Shown in pieces: positions 26,201-40,000 of a stretch of DNA of 64,000 nt. The notes under the pieces are model-generated. The model searched no databases. It was not told where the DNA came from and saw only the letters and a program-made list of their open reading frames with translations. Both the position numbers and the translations under genes were made by a program. Positions within the stretch are counted from its first letter, which is position 1. The number at the start of each line of letters is the position of its first letter. Source of the stretch: Calliopsis andreniformis (lineage: Eukaryota > Arthropoda > Insecta > Hymenoptera > Andrenidae); contig NW_027480429.1 in the NCBI RefSeq assembly GCF_051401765.1, positions 14,016,157 through 14,080,156 of the forward strand, in the 5' to 3' direction.

Positions 26201-26425
26201 CTTAGAAGTCAACGCCTGAAGTATAAAATACAATAAAAATACAACAGCCTTTCCATCCTATAACAGGAATAATTGCAACCCGTGTGAAAGGGATGGTCAT
26301 TTCTACGTTCCAGGCAACCTAGGCTTCACCCTAGGGCGTTGTTCCACCAGATGGAATAGTTAGGGCCTAAGAATTCAACGCCAGAAGCATAAAACACTAT
26401 ATAAATACAACAGTTTTTCCATCAT
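23221..26425. repeat. 11-unit tandem duplication (1,824 bp period)
   Basis: Copy 1 (about 23,221-25,044) and copy 2 (about 25,045-26,425) match at 1,824 bp. The period is one unit longer than the related 10-unit block at 18,445 because copy 1 ends with an extra zone 2-type unit (24,908-25,044). Copy 2 stops at about 26,425, where GTGTAAAAGTTATGG replaces GGATGAAATTTATGG; this is the end of zone 1. Confidence 0.85.
24908..25044. repeat. Single zone 2-type unit at a block join
   Basis: One unit carries AAATAAAACCG, GTATGATAGTTAACG, TACCTTCCGGGCAACATAGG, CACCTTGGGCG and AGATTTAATAATTAGGGCC. This combination is otherwise found in zone 2 (27,562-27,700, 32,040-32,190, 33,040-33,170). It sits exactly between two copies of a zone 1 block. 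Confidence 0.75.
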
Positions 26426-27147
26426 ATAAAACGAATAATTGCAACCAGTGTAAAAGTTATGGTCATTTCTACTTTCCGGGCAACATAGGCTTCACCCTTG
26501 GGCGTTGCACCAACAGATTGAATAGTTAGGCCCTTAGAAGTCAACGCCAGAAGCATAAAATACGATATAAATAGAACAGCTTTTCCATCGTATAAAACGA
26601 ATAATTGCAACCAGTGTGAAGGTAATGGTCATTTCTACGTTCCAGGCAACTTAGGCGTCACCCTAGGGCGTTGCTCCACCACATCTAATAGCAACGGCCT
26701 TAGAAGTCAGCCCCAGATGAATAAAATACATAAAAGATGCCACAGCTTTTCCATCGTATAAAACGAATTATTGCAACCAGTGTGAAAGTTATGGTCATTT
26801 CTACGTTCCGGGCAACATAGGCTTCACTCTAGGGCGTGGCGCCACCAGATCGAATAGTTAGGGCCTTAGAAGTCAACGCCAGAAGCATAAAATACGATAT
26901 AAATACAACAGCTTTTCCATCGTATAAAACGAATAATTGCAACCAGTGTGGAAGTTATGGTCATTTCTACGTTCCGGGCAACCTAGGCTTCACTCTAGGG
27001 CGTTGTTCCACCAGATGGAATAGTTAGGGCCTAAGAAGTCAACGCCAGAAGCATAAAACACTATATAAATACAACAGTTTTTCCATCGTATAAAACGAAT
27101 GATAGCAACCAGTGTGAAAGTTATGGTCATTTCTACGTTCCGGGCAA
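26426..27147. repeat. Block repeated at 29,412-30,134 (18 units away)
   Basis: The four to five units here match 29,412-30,134 at 2,987 bp, with private features GTGTAAAAGTTATGG, TTCCAGGCAACTTAGG, CACATCTAATAGCAACGG, ACGAATTATTGC and GGGCGTGGCGCC. The match continues less exactly to the left. It ends where GCAACCTAGGCTTCACCC here faces GCAACATAGGCTTCACTC. Confidence 0.8.
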
Positions 27148-28957
27148 CCTAGGCTTCACCCTAGGGCGTTGCACGAACAGATTGAATAGTTAGGGCCTTA
27201 GAAGTCAACGCCAGAAGCATAAAATACGATATAAATAGAACAGCTTTTCCATCGTATAAAACGAATAATTGCTACCGGTGTGAAATTTATGGTAATTTCT
27301 CCGTTCCGGGCAACCTAGGCTTCACTCTAGGGCCTTGCTCCACCAGATGGAATAGTTAGGGCCTAAGAGTTCAACGCCAGAATCATGAAATACGATATAA
27401 ATACAACAGCTTTTCCATCGTATAAGACGAATAATTGCAACCAGGATGAAAGTTATTGTCATTTCTACTTTCCGGGCAACCTAGGCATCACCCTAGGGCG
27501 TTGCGCCACCAGATCGAATAGTTAGGGCCTTAGAAGTCAACGCCCGAAGCATAAAATACAAAATAAATAAAACCGTTTTTCCATCGTATAAAACGAATAA
27601 TTGCAACCAGTATGATAGTTAACGTCATTTCTACCTTCCGGGCAACATAGGCTTCACCTTGGGCGTTGCACCAACAGATTTAATAATTAGGGCCTTAGAA
27701 GTCAACGCCCGAAGCATGAAATACAAAATAAATAGAACAGTTTTTCCATCGTATAAAACGAATAATTGCAACCAGTGTGAAGGTAATGGTCATTTCTGCG
27801 TTCCGGGGAACTTAGGCGTCACCCTAGGTCGTTGCTCCACCACATCTAATAGCAACGGCCTTAGAAGTCAACCCCAGATGAATAAAATACATAAAGGATG
27901 CCACAGCTTTTCCATCGTATAAAACTAATAATTGCAACCAGTGTGAAAGTTATGGTCATTTCTACGTTCCGGGCAACCTAGGCTTCACTCTAGGGCGTTG
28001 CGCCACCAGATCGAATAGCTAGGGCCTTAGAAGTCAACGCCAGAAGCATAAAATACGATATAAATACAACAGTTTTTCCATCGTATAAAACGAATAATTG
28101 CTACCAGTGTGAAAGTTATGGTCATTTCTACGTTACGCGCAACCTAGGCTTCACCCGAGGGCGTTGATCCACCAGATGGAATAGTTAGGGCCTAAGAGTT
28201 CAACGCCAGAATCATAAAATACGATATAAATACAACAGCTTTTCCATCGCATAAAACGAATAATTGCAACCAGTGTGGAAGTTATGGTCATTTCTACGTT
28301 CCGGACAACCTAGGCTTCACTCTAGGGCGTTGTTCCACCAGATGCAATAGTTAGGGCCTAAGAAGTCAACGCCAGAAGCATAAAACACTATATAAATACC
28401 ACAGTTTTTCCATCATATAAAACGAATAATTGCAACCAGGATGAAAGTTATTGTCATTTCTACTTTCCGGGCAACCTAGGCTTCACCCTAGGGCGTTGCT
28501 CCAACAGATTGAGTAGCTAGGGCCTTAGAAGTCAATGCCCGAAGCATAAAATACAATATAAATACAACAGTTTTTCCATCGTATAAAACGAATAATTGAA
28601 ACCAGTATGAAAGTTAACGTCATTTCTACTTTCCGGGCTACCTAGGTTTCACCCTAGAGCGTTGCACCAACAGATTGAATAGTTAGGACCTTAGAAGCCA
28701 ACGCCAGAAGCATAAAGTACAATAAAGATGCAAAAGTTTTTCCATCGTATAACAGGAATAACTGCAAACAGTGTGAAAGTTATGGTCATTTCTACGTTCC
28801 GGGCAACCTCGGCTTCACTCTAGGGCGTTGCGGCACCAGATCGAATAGTTAGGGCCTTAGAAATCAACGCCCGAACCATAAAATACAAAATAAATAATAC
28901 AGTTTTTCCATCGTATAAAACGAATAATTGCAACCAGTGTGGAAGTTATGGTCATTT
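27148..28957. repeat. Block repeated at 32,623-34,432 (33 units away)
   Basis: About 1.8 kb match at 5,475 bp, through GTTGCACGAACAG, GGCCTTGCTCC, the CGTATAAGACGAATAATTGC unit, TTCCGGGGAACTTAGGCG, ACCACAGTTTTTCC and GTTGCGGCACC. At 28,958 this copy jumps one unit ahead: further on, matching sequence lies at an offset of 5,641 bp (34 units), so one unit is missing here. Confidence 0.8.
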
Positions 28958-29099
28958 CTACTTTCGGGGCAACATAGGCTTCACCCTTGGGCGTTGCACC
29001 AACAGATTGAGTAGTTAGGCCCTTAGAAGTCAACGCCAGAAGCATAAAATACGATATAAATAGAACAGCTTTTCCATCGTATAAAACGAATAATTGCAA

Positions 29100-31585
29100 C
29101 CAGTGTGGAAGTTATGGTCATGTCTACGTTCCGGGCAACCTAGGCTTCACTCTAGGGCGTTGCTCGACCATATCGGATAGCTAGGGCCTTAGAAGTCAAC
29201 GCCTGAAGTATAAAATACAATAAAAATACAACAGCCTTTCCATCCTATAACAGGAATAATTGCAACCCGTGTGAAAGTGATGGTCATTTCTACGTTCCAG
29301 GCAACTTAGGATTCACCCTAGGGCGTTGTTCCACCAGATGGAATAGTTAGGGCCTAAGAAGTCAACGCCAGAAGCATAAAACACTATATAAATACAACAG
29401 TTTTTCCATCATATAAAACGAATAATTGCAACCAGTGTAAAAGTTATGGTCATTTCTACTTTCCGGGCAACATAGGCTTCACCCTTGGGCGTTGCACCAA
29501 CAGATTGAATAGTTAGGCCCTTAGAAGTCAACGCCAGAAGCATAAAATACGATATAAATAGAACAGCTTTTCCATCGTATAAAACGAATAATTGCAACCA
29601 GTGTGAAGGTAATGGTCATTTCTACGTTCCAGGCAACTTAGGCGTCACCCTAGGGCGTTGCTCCACCACATCTAATAGCAACGGCCTTAGAAGTCAGCCC
29701 CAGATGAATAAAATACATAAAAGATGCCACAGCTTTTCCATCGTATAAAACGAATTATTGCAACCAGTGTGAAAGTTATGGTCATTTCTACGTTCCGGGC
29801 AACATAGGCTTCACTCTAGGGCGTGGCGCCACCAGATCGAATAGTTAGGGCCTTAGAAGTCAACGCCAGAAGCATAAAATACGATATAAATACAACAGCT
29901 TTTCCATCGTATAAAACGAATAATTGCAACCAGTGTGGAAGTTATGGTCATTTCTACGTTCCGGGCAACCTAGGCTTCACTCTAGGGCGTTGTTCCACCA
30001 GATGGAATAGTTAGGGCCTAAGAAGTCAACGCCAGAAGCATAAAACACTATATAAATACAACAGTTTTTCCATCATATAAAACGAATGATAGCAACCAGT
30101 GTGAAAGTTATGGTCATTTCTACGTTCCGGGCAACATAGGCTTCACTCTAGGGCGTCGCGCCACCAGATCGAATAGTTAGGGCCTTAGAAGTCAACGCCC
30201 GAAGCATAAAATACAAAATACATAAAACAGCTTTTCCATCGTATAAAACGAATAATTGCAACCAGTATGAAAGTTAACGTCATTTCTACTTTGCGGGCAA
30301 CCTAGGCTTCACCCTAAGGCGTTGTTCCACCAGATGGAATAGTTAAGGCCTAAGAAGTCAACGCCAGAAGCATAAAACACTATATAAATACAACAGTTTT
30401 TCCATCATATAAAACGAATAATTGCAACCAGGATGAAATTTATGGTCATTTCTACTTTCCGGGCAACCTAGGCTTCACTCTAGGGCGTTGCCCCACCAGA
30501 TCGAATAGTTAGGGCCTTAGAAGTCAACGCCAGAAGCATAAAATACGATATAAATACAACAGCATTTCCACCGTATTAAATGAATAATTGCAAACAGTGT
30601 GAAAGTAGTGGTCATTTCTACGTTCCGAGCAACCTAGGCTTCACTCTAGGCCGGTGCTCCAACATATCGAATAGCTACGGCCTTAGAAGTCTACGACTGA
30701 AGCATAAAATACGATATAAATACAACAGTTTTCCATCGTATAAAACGAATAATTGCTACCAGTGTGAAAGTTATGGTCATTTCTACGTTACGCGCAACCT
30801 AGGCTTCACCCGAGGGCGTTGATCCACCAGATGGAATAGTTAGGGCCTAAGAGTTCAACGCCAGAATCATAAAATACGATATAAATACAACAGCTTTTCC
30901 ATCGTATAAAACGAATAATTGCAACCAGTGTGGAAGTTATGGTCATTTCTACGTTCCGGACAACCTAGGCTTCACTCTAGGGCGTTGTTCCACCAGATGC
31001 TATAGTTAGGGCCTAAGAAGTCAACGCCAGAAGCATAAAACACTATATAAATACAACAGTTTTTCCATCATATAAAACGAATAATTGCAACCAGTATGAA
31101 AGTTATTGTCATTTCTACTTTCCGGGCAACCTAGGCTTCACCCTAGGGCGTTGCTCCAACAGATTGAGTAGCTAGGGCCTTAGAAGTCAATGCCCGAAAC
31201 ATAAAATACAATATAAATACAACAGTTTTTCCATCGTATAAAACGAATAATTGAAACCAGTATGAAAGTTAACGTCATTTCTACTTTCCGGGCTACCTAG
31301 GCTTCACCCTAGAGCGTTGCACCAACAGATTGAATAGTTAGGGCCTTAGAAGCCAACGCCAGAAGCATAAAGTACAATAAAGATGCAAAAGTTTTTCCAT
31401 CGTATAACAGGAATAACTGCAAACAGTGTGAAAGTTATGGTCATTTCTACGTTCCGGGCAACCTCGGCTTCACTCTAGGGCGTTGCGGCACCAGATCGAA
31501 TAGTTAAGACCTTAGAAATCGACGCCCGAAGCATAAAATACAAAATCAATAATACAGTTTTTCCATCGTATAAAACGAATAATTG
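29100..31585. repeat. 2.5 kb block present three times in zone 2
   Basis: This block recurs at 38,059-40,544 and 45,029-47,514 (offsets 8,959 and 15,929 bp). A marker is the aberrant unit at about 30,560-30,700 with GCATTTCCACCGTATTAAATG, GTAGTGGTC and CTAGGCCGGTGCTCC. It ends near 31,585, where CATCCAGTGTGGAAG faces CAACCAGTATGACAG. Confidence 0.85.
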
Positions 31586-33240
31586 CATCCAGTGTGGAAG
31601 TTATGGTCATTTCTACGTTCCGCGCAACCTAGGCTTCACCCTAGGGCGTTGCACGAACAGATTGAATAGTTAGGGCCTTAGAAGTCAACGCCAGAAGCAT
31701 AAAATACGATATAAATAGAACAGCTTTTCCATCGTATAAAACGAATAATTGCTACCGGTGTGAAATTTATGGTAATTTCTCCGTTCCGGGCAACCTAGGC
31801 TTCACTCTAGGGCCTTGCTCCACCAGATGGAATAGTTAGGGCCTAAGAGTTCAACGCCAGAATCATGAAATACGATATAAATACAACAGCTTTTCCATCG
31901 TATAAGACGAATAATTGCAACCAGGATGAAAGTTATTGTCATTTCTACTTTCCGGGCAACCTAGGCATCACCCTAGGGCGTTGCGCCACCAGATCGAATA
32001 GTTAGGGCCTTAGAAGTCAACGCCCGAAGCATAAAATACAAAATAAATAAAACCGTTTTTCCATCGTATAAAACGAATAATTGCAACCAGTATGATAGTT
32101 AACGTCATTTCTACCTTCCGGGCAACATAGGCTTCACCTTGGGCGTTGCACCAACAGATTTAATAATTAGGGCCTTAGAAGTCAACGCCCGAAGCATGAA
32201 ATACAAAATAAATAGAACAGTTTTTCCATCGTATAAAACGAATAATTGAAACCAGTATGAAAGTTAACGTCATTTCTACTTTCCGGGCTACCTAGGCTTC
32301 ACCCTAGAGCGTTGCACCAACAGATTGAATAGTTAGGGCCTTAGAAGCCAACGCCAGAAGCATAAAGTACAATAAAGATGCAAAAGTTTTTCCATCGTAT
32401 AACAGGAATAACTGCAAACAGTGTGAAAGTTATGGTCATTTCTACGTTCCGGGCAACCTCGGCTTCACTCTAGGGCGTTGCGGCACCAGATCGAATAGTT
32501 AAGACCTTAGAAATCGACGCCCGAAGCATAAAATACAAAATCAATAATACAGTTTTTCCATCGTATAAAACGAATAATTGCATCCAGTGTGGAAGTTATG
32601 GTCATTTCTACGTTCCCGGCAACCTAGGCTTCACCCTAGGGCGTTGCACGAACAGATTGAATAGTTAGGGCCTTAGAAGTCAACGCCAGAAGCATAAAAT
32701 ACGATATAAATAGAACAGCTTTTCCATCGTATAAAACGAATAATTGCTACCGGTGTGAAATTTATGGTAATTTCTCCGTTCCGGGCAACCTAGGCTTCAC
32801 TCTAGGGCCTTGCTCCACCAGATGGAATAGTTAGGGCCTAAGAGTTCAACGCCAGAATCATGAAATACGATATAAATACAACAGCTTTTCCATCGTATAA
32901 GACGAATAATTGCAACCAGGATGAAAGTTATTGTCATTTCTACTTTCCGGGCAACCTAGGCATCACCCTAGGGCGTTGCGCCACCAGATCGAATAGTTAG
33001 GGCCTTAGAAGTCAACGCCCGAAGCATAAAATACAAAATAAATAAAACCGTTTTTCCATCGTATAAAACGAATAATTGCAACCAGTATGATAGTTAACGT
33101 CATTTCTACCTTCCGGGCAACATAGGCTTCACCTTGGGCGTTGCACCAACAGATTTAATAATTAGGGCCTTAGAAGTCAACGCCCGAAGCATGAAATACA
33201 AAATAAATAGAACAGTTTTTCCATCGTATAAAACGAATAA
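31251..33240. repeat. 6-unit tandem duplication (995 bp period)
   Basis: Copy 1 (31,251-32,245) and copy 2 (32,246-33,240) match at 995 bp. Both begin with ATTGAAACCAGTATG. I noticed a small difference (TTCCGCGCAACC near 31,618 against TTCCCGGCAACC near 32,613). The order is otherwise the same, including the rare GTTAAGACC and AAATCGACGCCC. Confidence 0.85.
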
Positions 33241-34073
33241 TTGCAACCAGTGTGAAGGTAATGGTCATTTCTGCGTTCCGGGGAACTTAGGCGTCACCCT
33301 AGGTCGTTGCTCCACCACATCTAATAGCAACGGCCTTAGAAGTCAACCCCAGATGAATAAAATACATAAAGGATGCCACAGTTTTTCCATCGTATAAAAC
33401 TAATAATTGCAACCAGTGTGAAAGTTATGGTCATTTCTACGTTCCGGGCAACCTAGGCTTCACTCTAGGGCGTTGCGCCACCAGATCGAATAGTTAGGGC
33501 CTTAGAAGTCAACGCCAGAAGCATAAAATACGATATAAATACAACAGTTTTTCCATCGTATAAAACGAATAATTGCTACCAGTGTGAAAGTTATGGTCAT
33601 TTCTACGTTACGCGCAACCTAGGCTTCACCCGAGGGCGTTGATCCACCAGATGGAATAGTTAGGGCCTAAGAGTTCAACGCCAGAATCATAAAATACGAT
33701 ATAAATACAACAGCTTTTCCATCGCATAAAACGAATAATTGCAACCAGTGTGGAAGTTATGGTCATTTCTACGTTCCGGACAACCTAGGCTTCACTCTAG
33801 GGCGTTGTTCCACCAGATGCAATAGTTAGGGCCTAAGAAGTCAACGCCAGAAGCATAAAACACTATATAAATACCACAGTTTTTCCATCATATAAAACGA
33901 ATAATTGCAACCAGGATGAAAGTTATTGTCATTTCTACTTTCCGGGCAACCTAGGCTTCACCCTAGGGCGTTGCTCCAACAGATTCAGTAGCTAGGGCCT
34001 TAGAAGTCAATGCCCGAAGCATAAAATACAATATAAATACAACAGTTTTTCCATCGTATAAAACGAATAATTG

Positions 34074-37000
34074 AAACCAGTATGAAAGTTAACGTCATTT
34101 CTACTTTCCGGGCTACCTAGGTTTCACCCTAGAGCGTTGCACCAACAGATTGAATAGTTAGGACCTTAGAAGCCAACGCCAGAAGCATAAAGTACAATAA
34201 AGATGCAAAAGTTTTTCCATCGTATAACAGGAATAACTGCAAACAGTGTGAAAGTTATGGTCATTTCTACGTTCCGGGCAACCTCGGCTTCACTCTAGGG
34301 CGTTGCGGCACCAGATCGAATAGTTAGGGCCTTAGAAATCAACGCCCGAAGCATAAAATACAAAATAAATAATACAGTTTTTCCATCGTATAAAACGAAT
34401 AATTGCAACCAGTGTGGAAGTTATGGTCATTTCTACGTTCCGGGCAACCTAGGCTTCACTCTAGGGCGTTGCTCCACCAGATCGAATAGTTAGGGCCTTA
34501 GAAGTCTACGCCCGAAGCATAAAATACAAAATAAATAAAACAGTTTTTCCATCGTATAAAAAGAATAATTGCAACCAGTATGAAAGTTAACGTCATTTCT
34601 ACTTTCGGGGCAACATAGGCTTCACCCTTGGGCGTTGCACCAGCAGATTGAATAGTTAGGCCCTTAGAAGTCAACGCTAGAAGCATAAAATACGATATAA
34701 ATAGAACAGCTTTTCCATCGTATAAAACGAATAATTGCAACCAGTGTGGAAGTTATGGTCATGTCTACGTTCCGGGCAACATAGGCTTCACTCTAGGGCG
34801 TTGCTCGACCAGATCGAATAGCTAGGGCCTTAGAAGTCAACGCCTGAAGTATAAAATACAATAAAAATACAACAGCCTTTCCATCCTATAACAGGAATAA
34901 CTGCAACCCGTGTGAAAGTGATGGTCATTTCTACGTTCCAGGCAACCTAGGATTCACCCTAGGGCGTTGTTCCACCAGATGGAATAGTTAGGGCCTAAGA
35001 AGTCAACGCCAGAAGCATAAAACACTATATAAATACAACAGCTTTTCCAACATATAAAACGGATAATTGCAACCAGGATGAAAGTTATGGTCATTTCTAC
35101 GTTCCGGGCAACCTAGGCTTCACTCTAGGGCGTTATGCCACCAGATCGAATAGTTAGCGCCTTAGAAGTCAACGCCCGAATCATAAAATACAAAATAAAT
35201 AAAACAGTTTTTCCATCGTAAAAACGAATAATTACAACCAGTATAAAAGTTAACGTCATTTCTACTTTCCGGGCAACATAGGCTTCACCCTTGGGCGTTG
35301 CACCAACAGATTGAATAGTTAGGGCCTTAGAAGTCAACGCCCGAAGCATAAAATACAAAATAAATAGAACAGTTTTTCCATCGTATAAAACGAATAATTG
35401 CTACCGGTGTGAAAGCTATGGTCATTTCTCCGTTCCGGGCAACCTAGGCTTGACTCTAGGGCGTTGCTCCACCGGATCGAATGGTTAGGGCCTTAGAAGT
35501 CAACGCCAGTAGCATAAAATACAAAATAAATAAAACAGTTTTTCCATCGTATAAAACGAATAATTGCTACCAGTGTGAAAGTTATGGTCATTTCTACGTT
35601 ACGCGCATCCTAGGCTTCACCCGAGGGCGTTGCTCCACCAGATCGAATAGTTAGGGCCTTAGAAGTCAACGCCCGAAGCATAAAATGCAAAATAAATAAA
35701 ACAGGTTTTCCATCGTATAAAACGAATAATTGCAACCAGTATGAAAGTTAACGTCATTTCTACTTTCGGGGCAACATAGGCTTCACCCTTGGGCGTTGCA
35801 CCAACAGATTGAATAGTTAGGCCCTTAGAAGTCAACGCCAGAAGCATAAAATACGATATAAATAGAATAGCTTTTCCATCCTATAAAACGAATAATTGCA
35901 ACCAGTGTGGAAGTTATGGTCATGTCTACGTTCCGGGCAACCTAGGCTTCACTCTAGGGCGTTGCTCGACCAGATCGAATAGCTAGGGCCTTAGAAGTCA
36001 ACGCCTGAAGTATAAAATACATTAAAAATACAACAGCCTTTCCATCCTATAACAGGAATAATTGCAACCCGTGTGAAAGGGATGGTCATTTCTACGTTCC
36101 AGGCAACCTAGGCTTCACCCTAGGGCGTTGTTCCACCAGATGGAATAGTTAGGGCCTAAGAAGTCAACGCCAGAAGCATAAAACACTATATAAATACAAC
36201 AGTTTTTCCACCATATAAAGCGAATAATAGCAACCAGGATGAAATTTATGGTCATTTCTACTTTCCGGGCAACCTAGGCTTCACTCTAGGGCGTTGCCCC
36301 ACCAGATCGAATAGTTAGGGCCTTAGAAGTCAATGCCCGAAGCATAAAACACAAAATAAATAAAACAGCTTTTCCATCGCATAAAACGAATAATTGCAAC
36401 CAGTATGAAAGTTAACGTCATTTCTACCTTCCGGGCAACATAGGCTTCACCTTGGGCGTTGCACCAACAGATTTAATAGTTAGGGCCTTAGAAGTCAACG
36501 CCCGAAGCATGAAATACAAAATAAATAGAACAGTTTTTCCATCGTATAAAACGAATAATTGCAACCAGTGTGAAGGTAATGGTCATTTCTACGTTCCGGG
36601 GAACTTAGGCGTCACCCTAGGGCGTTGCAACACCACATCTAATAGTAACGGCCTTAGAAGTCAACCCCAGATGAATAAAATACATAAAAGATGCCACAGC
36701 TTTTCCATCGTATAAATCTAATAATTGCAACCAGTGTGAAAGTTATGGTCATTTCTACGTTCCGGGCAACCTAGGCTTCACTCTAGGGCGTTGCGCCACC
36801 AGATCGAGTAGTTAGGGCCTTAGAAGTCAACGCCAGAAGCATAAAATACGATATAAATACAACAGTTTTTCCATCGTATAAAACGAATAATTGCTTCCAG
36901 TGTGAAAGTTATGGTCATTTCTACGTTACGCGCAACCTAGGCTTCACCCGAGGGCGTTGATCCACCAGATGGAATAGTTAGGGCCTAAGAGTTCAACGCC

Positions 37001-40000
37001 AGAATCATAAAATACGATATAAATACAACAGCTTTTCCATCGTATAAAACGAATAATTGCAACCAGTGTGGAAGTTATGATCATTTCTACGTTCCGGGCA
37101 ACCTAGGCTTCACTCTAGGGCGTTGTTCCACCAGATGCAATAGTTAGGGCCTAAGAAGTCAACGCCAGAAGCATAAAACACTATATAAATACAACAGTTT
37201 TTCCATCATATAAAACGAATAATTGCAACCAGGATGAAAGTTATTCTTCATTTCTACTTTCCGGGCAACCTAGGCTTCACCCTAGGGCGTTGCTCCAACA
37301 GATTGAGTAGCTAGGGCCTTAGAAGTCAATGCCCGAAGCATAAAATACAATATAAATACAACAGTTTTTCCATCGTATAAAACGAATAATTGAAACCAGT
37401 ATGAAAGCTAACGTCATTTCTACTTTCCGGGCTACCTAGGCTTCACCCTAGAGCGTTGCACCAACAGATTGAATAGTTAGGGCCTTAGAAGCCAACGCCA
37501 GAAGCATAAAGTACAATAAGGATGCAAAAGTTTTTCCATCGTATAACAGGAATAACTGCAAACAGTGTGAAAGTTATGGTCATTTCTACGTTCCGGGCAA
37601 CCTCGGCTTCACTCTAGGGCGTAGCGGCACCAGATCGAATAGTTAGGGCCTTAGAAATCAACGCCCGAAGCATAAAATACAAAATAAATAATACAGTTTT
37701 TCCATCGTATAAAACGAATAATTGCAACCAGTGTGGAAGTTATGGTCATTTCTACGTTCCGGGCAACCTAGGCTTCACTCTAGGGCGTTCCTCCACCAGA
37801 TCGAATAGTTAGGGCCTTAGAAGTCTACGCCCGAAGCATAAAATACAAAATAAATAAAACAGTTTTCCATCGTATAAAAAGAATAATTGCAACCAGTATG
37901 AAAGTTAACGTCATTTCTACTTTCGGGGCAACATAGGCTTCACCCTTGGGCGTTGCACCAACAGATTGAATAGTTAGGCCCTTAGAAGTCAACGCCAGAA
38001 GCATAAAATACGATATAAATAGAACAGCTTTTCCATCGTATAAAACGAATAATTGCAACCAGTGTGGAAGTTATGGTCATGTCTACGTTCCGGGCAACCT
38101 AGGCTTCACTCTAGGGCGTTGCTCGACCAGATCGGATAGCTAGGGCCTTAGAAGTCAACGCCTGAAGTATGAAATACAATAAAAATACAACAGCCTTTCC
38201 ATCCTATAACAGGAATAATTGCAACCCGTGTGAAAGTGATGGTCATTTCTACGTTCCAGGCAACTTAGGATTCACCCTAGGGCGTTGTTCCACCAGATGG
38301 AATAGTTAGGGCCTAAGAAGTCAACGCCAGAAGCATAAAACACTATATAAATACAACAGTTTTTCCATCATATAAAACGAATAATTGCAACCAGTGTAAA
38401 AGTTATGGTCATTTCTACTTTCCGGGCAACATAGGCTTCACCCTTGGGCGTTGCACCAACAGATTGAATAGTTAGGCCCTTAGAAGTCAATGCCAGAAGC
38501 ATAAAATACGATATAAATAGAACAGCTTTTCCATCGTATAAAACGAATAATTGCAACCAGTGTGAAGGTAATGGTCATTTCTACGTTCCAGGCAACTTAG
38601 GCGTCACCCTAGGGCGTTGCTCCACCACATCTAATAGCAACGGCCTTAGAAGTCAGCCCCAGATGAATAAAATACATAAAAGATGCCACAGCTTTTCCAT
38701 CGTATAAAACGAATTATTGCAACCAGTGTGAAAGTTATGGTCATTTCTACGTTCCGGGCAACATAGGCTTCACTCTAGGGCGTGGCGCCACCAGATCGAA
38801 TAGTTAGGGCCTTAGAAGTCAACGCCAGAAGCATAAAATACGATATAAATACAACAGCTTTTCCATCGTATAAAACGAATAATTGCAACCAGTGTGGAAG
38901 TTATGGTCAGTTCTACGTTCCGGGCAACCTAGGCTTCACTCTAGGGCGTTGTTCCACCAGATGGAATAGTTAGGGCCTAAGAAGTCAACGCCAGAAGCAT
39001 AAAACACTATATAAATACAACAGTTTTTCCATCATATAAAACGAATGATAGCAACCAGTGTGAAAGTTATGGTCATTTCTACGTTCCGGGCAACATAGGC
39101 TTCACTCTAGGGCGTCGCGCCACCAGATCGAATAGTTAGGGCCTTAGAAGTCAACGCCCGAAGCATAAAATACAAAATACATAAAACAGCTTTTCCATCG
39201 TATAAAACGAATAATTGCAACCAGTATGAAAGTTAACGTCATTTCTACTTTGCGGGCAACCTAGGCTTCACCCTAAGGCGTTGTTCCACCAGATGGAATA
39301 GTTAAGGCCTAAGAAGTCAACGCCAGAAGCATAAAACACTATATAAATACAACAGTTTTTCCATCATATAAAACGAATAATTGCAACCAGGATGAAATTT
39401 ATGGTCATTTCTACTTTCCGGGCAACCTAGGCTTCACTCTAGGGCGTTGCCCCACCAGATCGAATAGTTAGGGCCTTAGAAGTCAACGCCAGAAGCATAA
39501 AATACGATATAAATACAACAGCATTTCCACCGTATTAAATGAATAATTGCAAACAGTGTGAAAGTAGTGGTCATTTCTACGTTCCGAGCAACCTAGGCTT
39601 CACTCTAGGCCGGTGCTCCAACATATCGAATAGCTACGGCCCTAGAAGTCTACGACTGAAGCATAAAATACGATATAAATACAACAGTTTTTCCATCGTA
39701 TAAAACGAATAATTGCTACCAGTGTGAAAGTTATGGTCATTTCTACGTTACGCGCAACCTAGGCTTCACCCGAGGGCGTTGATCCACCAGATGGAATAGT
39801 TAGGGCCTAAGAGTTCAACGCCAGAATCATAAAATACGATATAAATACAACAGCTTTTCCATCGTATAAAACGAATAATTGCAACCAGTGTGGAAGTTAT
39901 GGTCATTTCTACGTTCCGGACAACCTAGGCTTCACTCTAGGGCGTTGTTCCACCAGATGCAATAGTTAGGGCCTAAGAAGTCAACGCCAGAAGCATAAAA

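Larger units (their letters stand above)
1..26425. repeat. Zone 1: irregular higher-order satellite domain
   Basis: This domain is made of many unit types in long, irregular blocks that recur at offsets equal to whole numbers of units: 1,827 bp (11), 996 bp (6), 1,659 bp (10), 1,824 bp (11), 4,317 bp (26), 4,646 bp (28), 4,816 bp (29) and 8,964 bp (54). Typical markers are the unit with GTATGAAAGTTAACGTCATT followed by CATAGG and CCCTTGGG, the unit with TCCTATAACAGGAATAACTG and GCAACCCGTG, and the unit with CATATAAAACGGATAATTGC and CCAGGATG. The right boundary is placed where a zone 1 block copy stops matching (about 26,425) and zone 2 order begins. The boundary is one of block order, not of sequence family. 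Confidence 0.8.

Noticed and set aside
26836..27027. Plus-strand frames with cysteines and a histidine (CNQC, GHF, GRC), suggesting a zinc knuckle
   Set aside because: The spacing does not fit CX2CX4HX4C, as no cysteine follows the histidine at the right distance. The residues come from the repeat sequence itself and are shared by all such frames.
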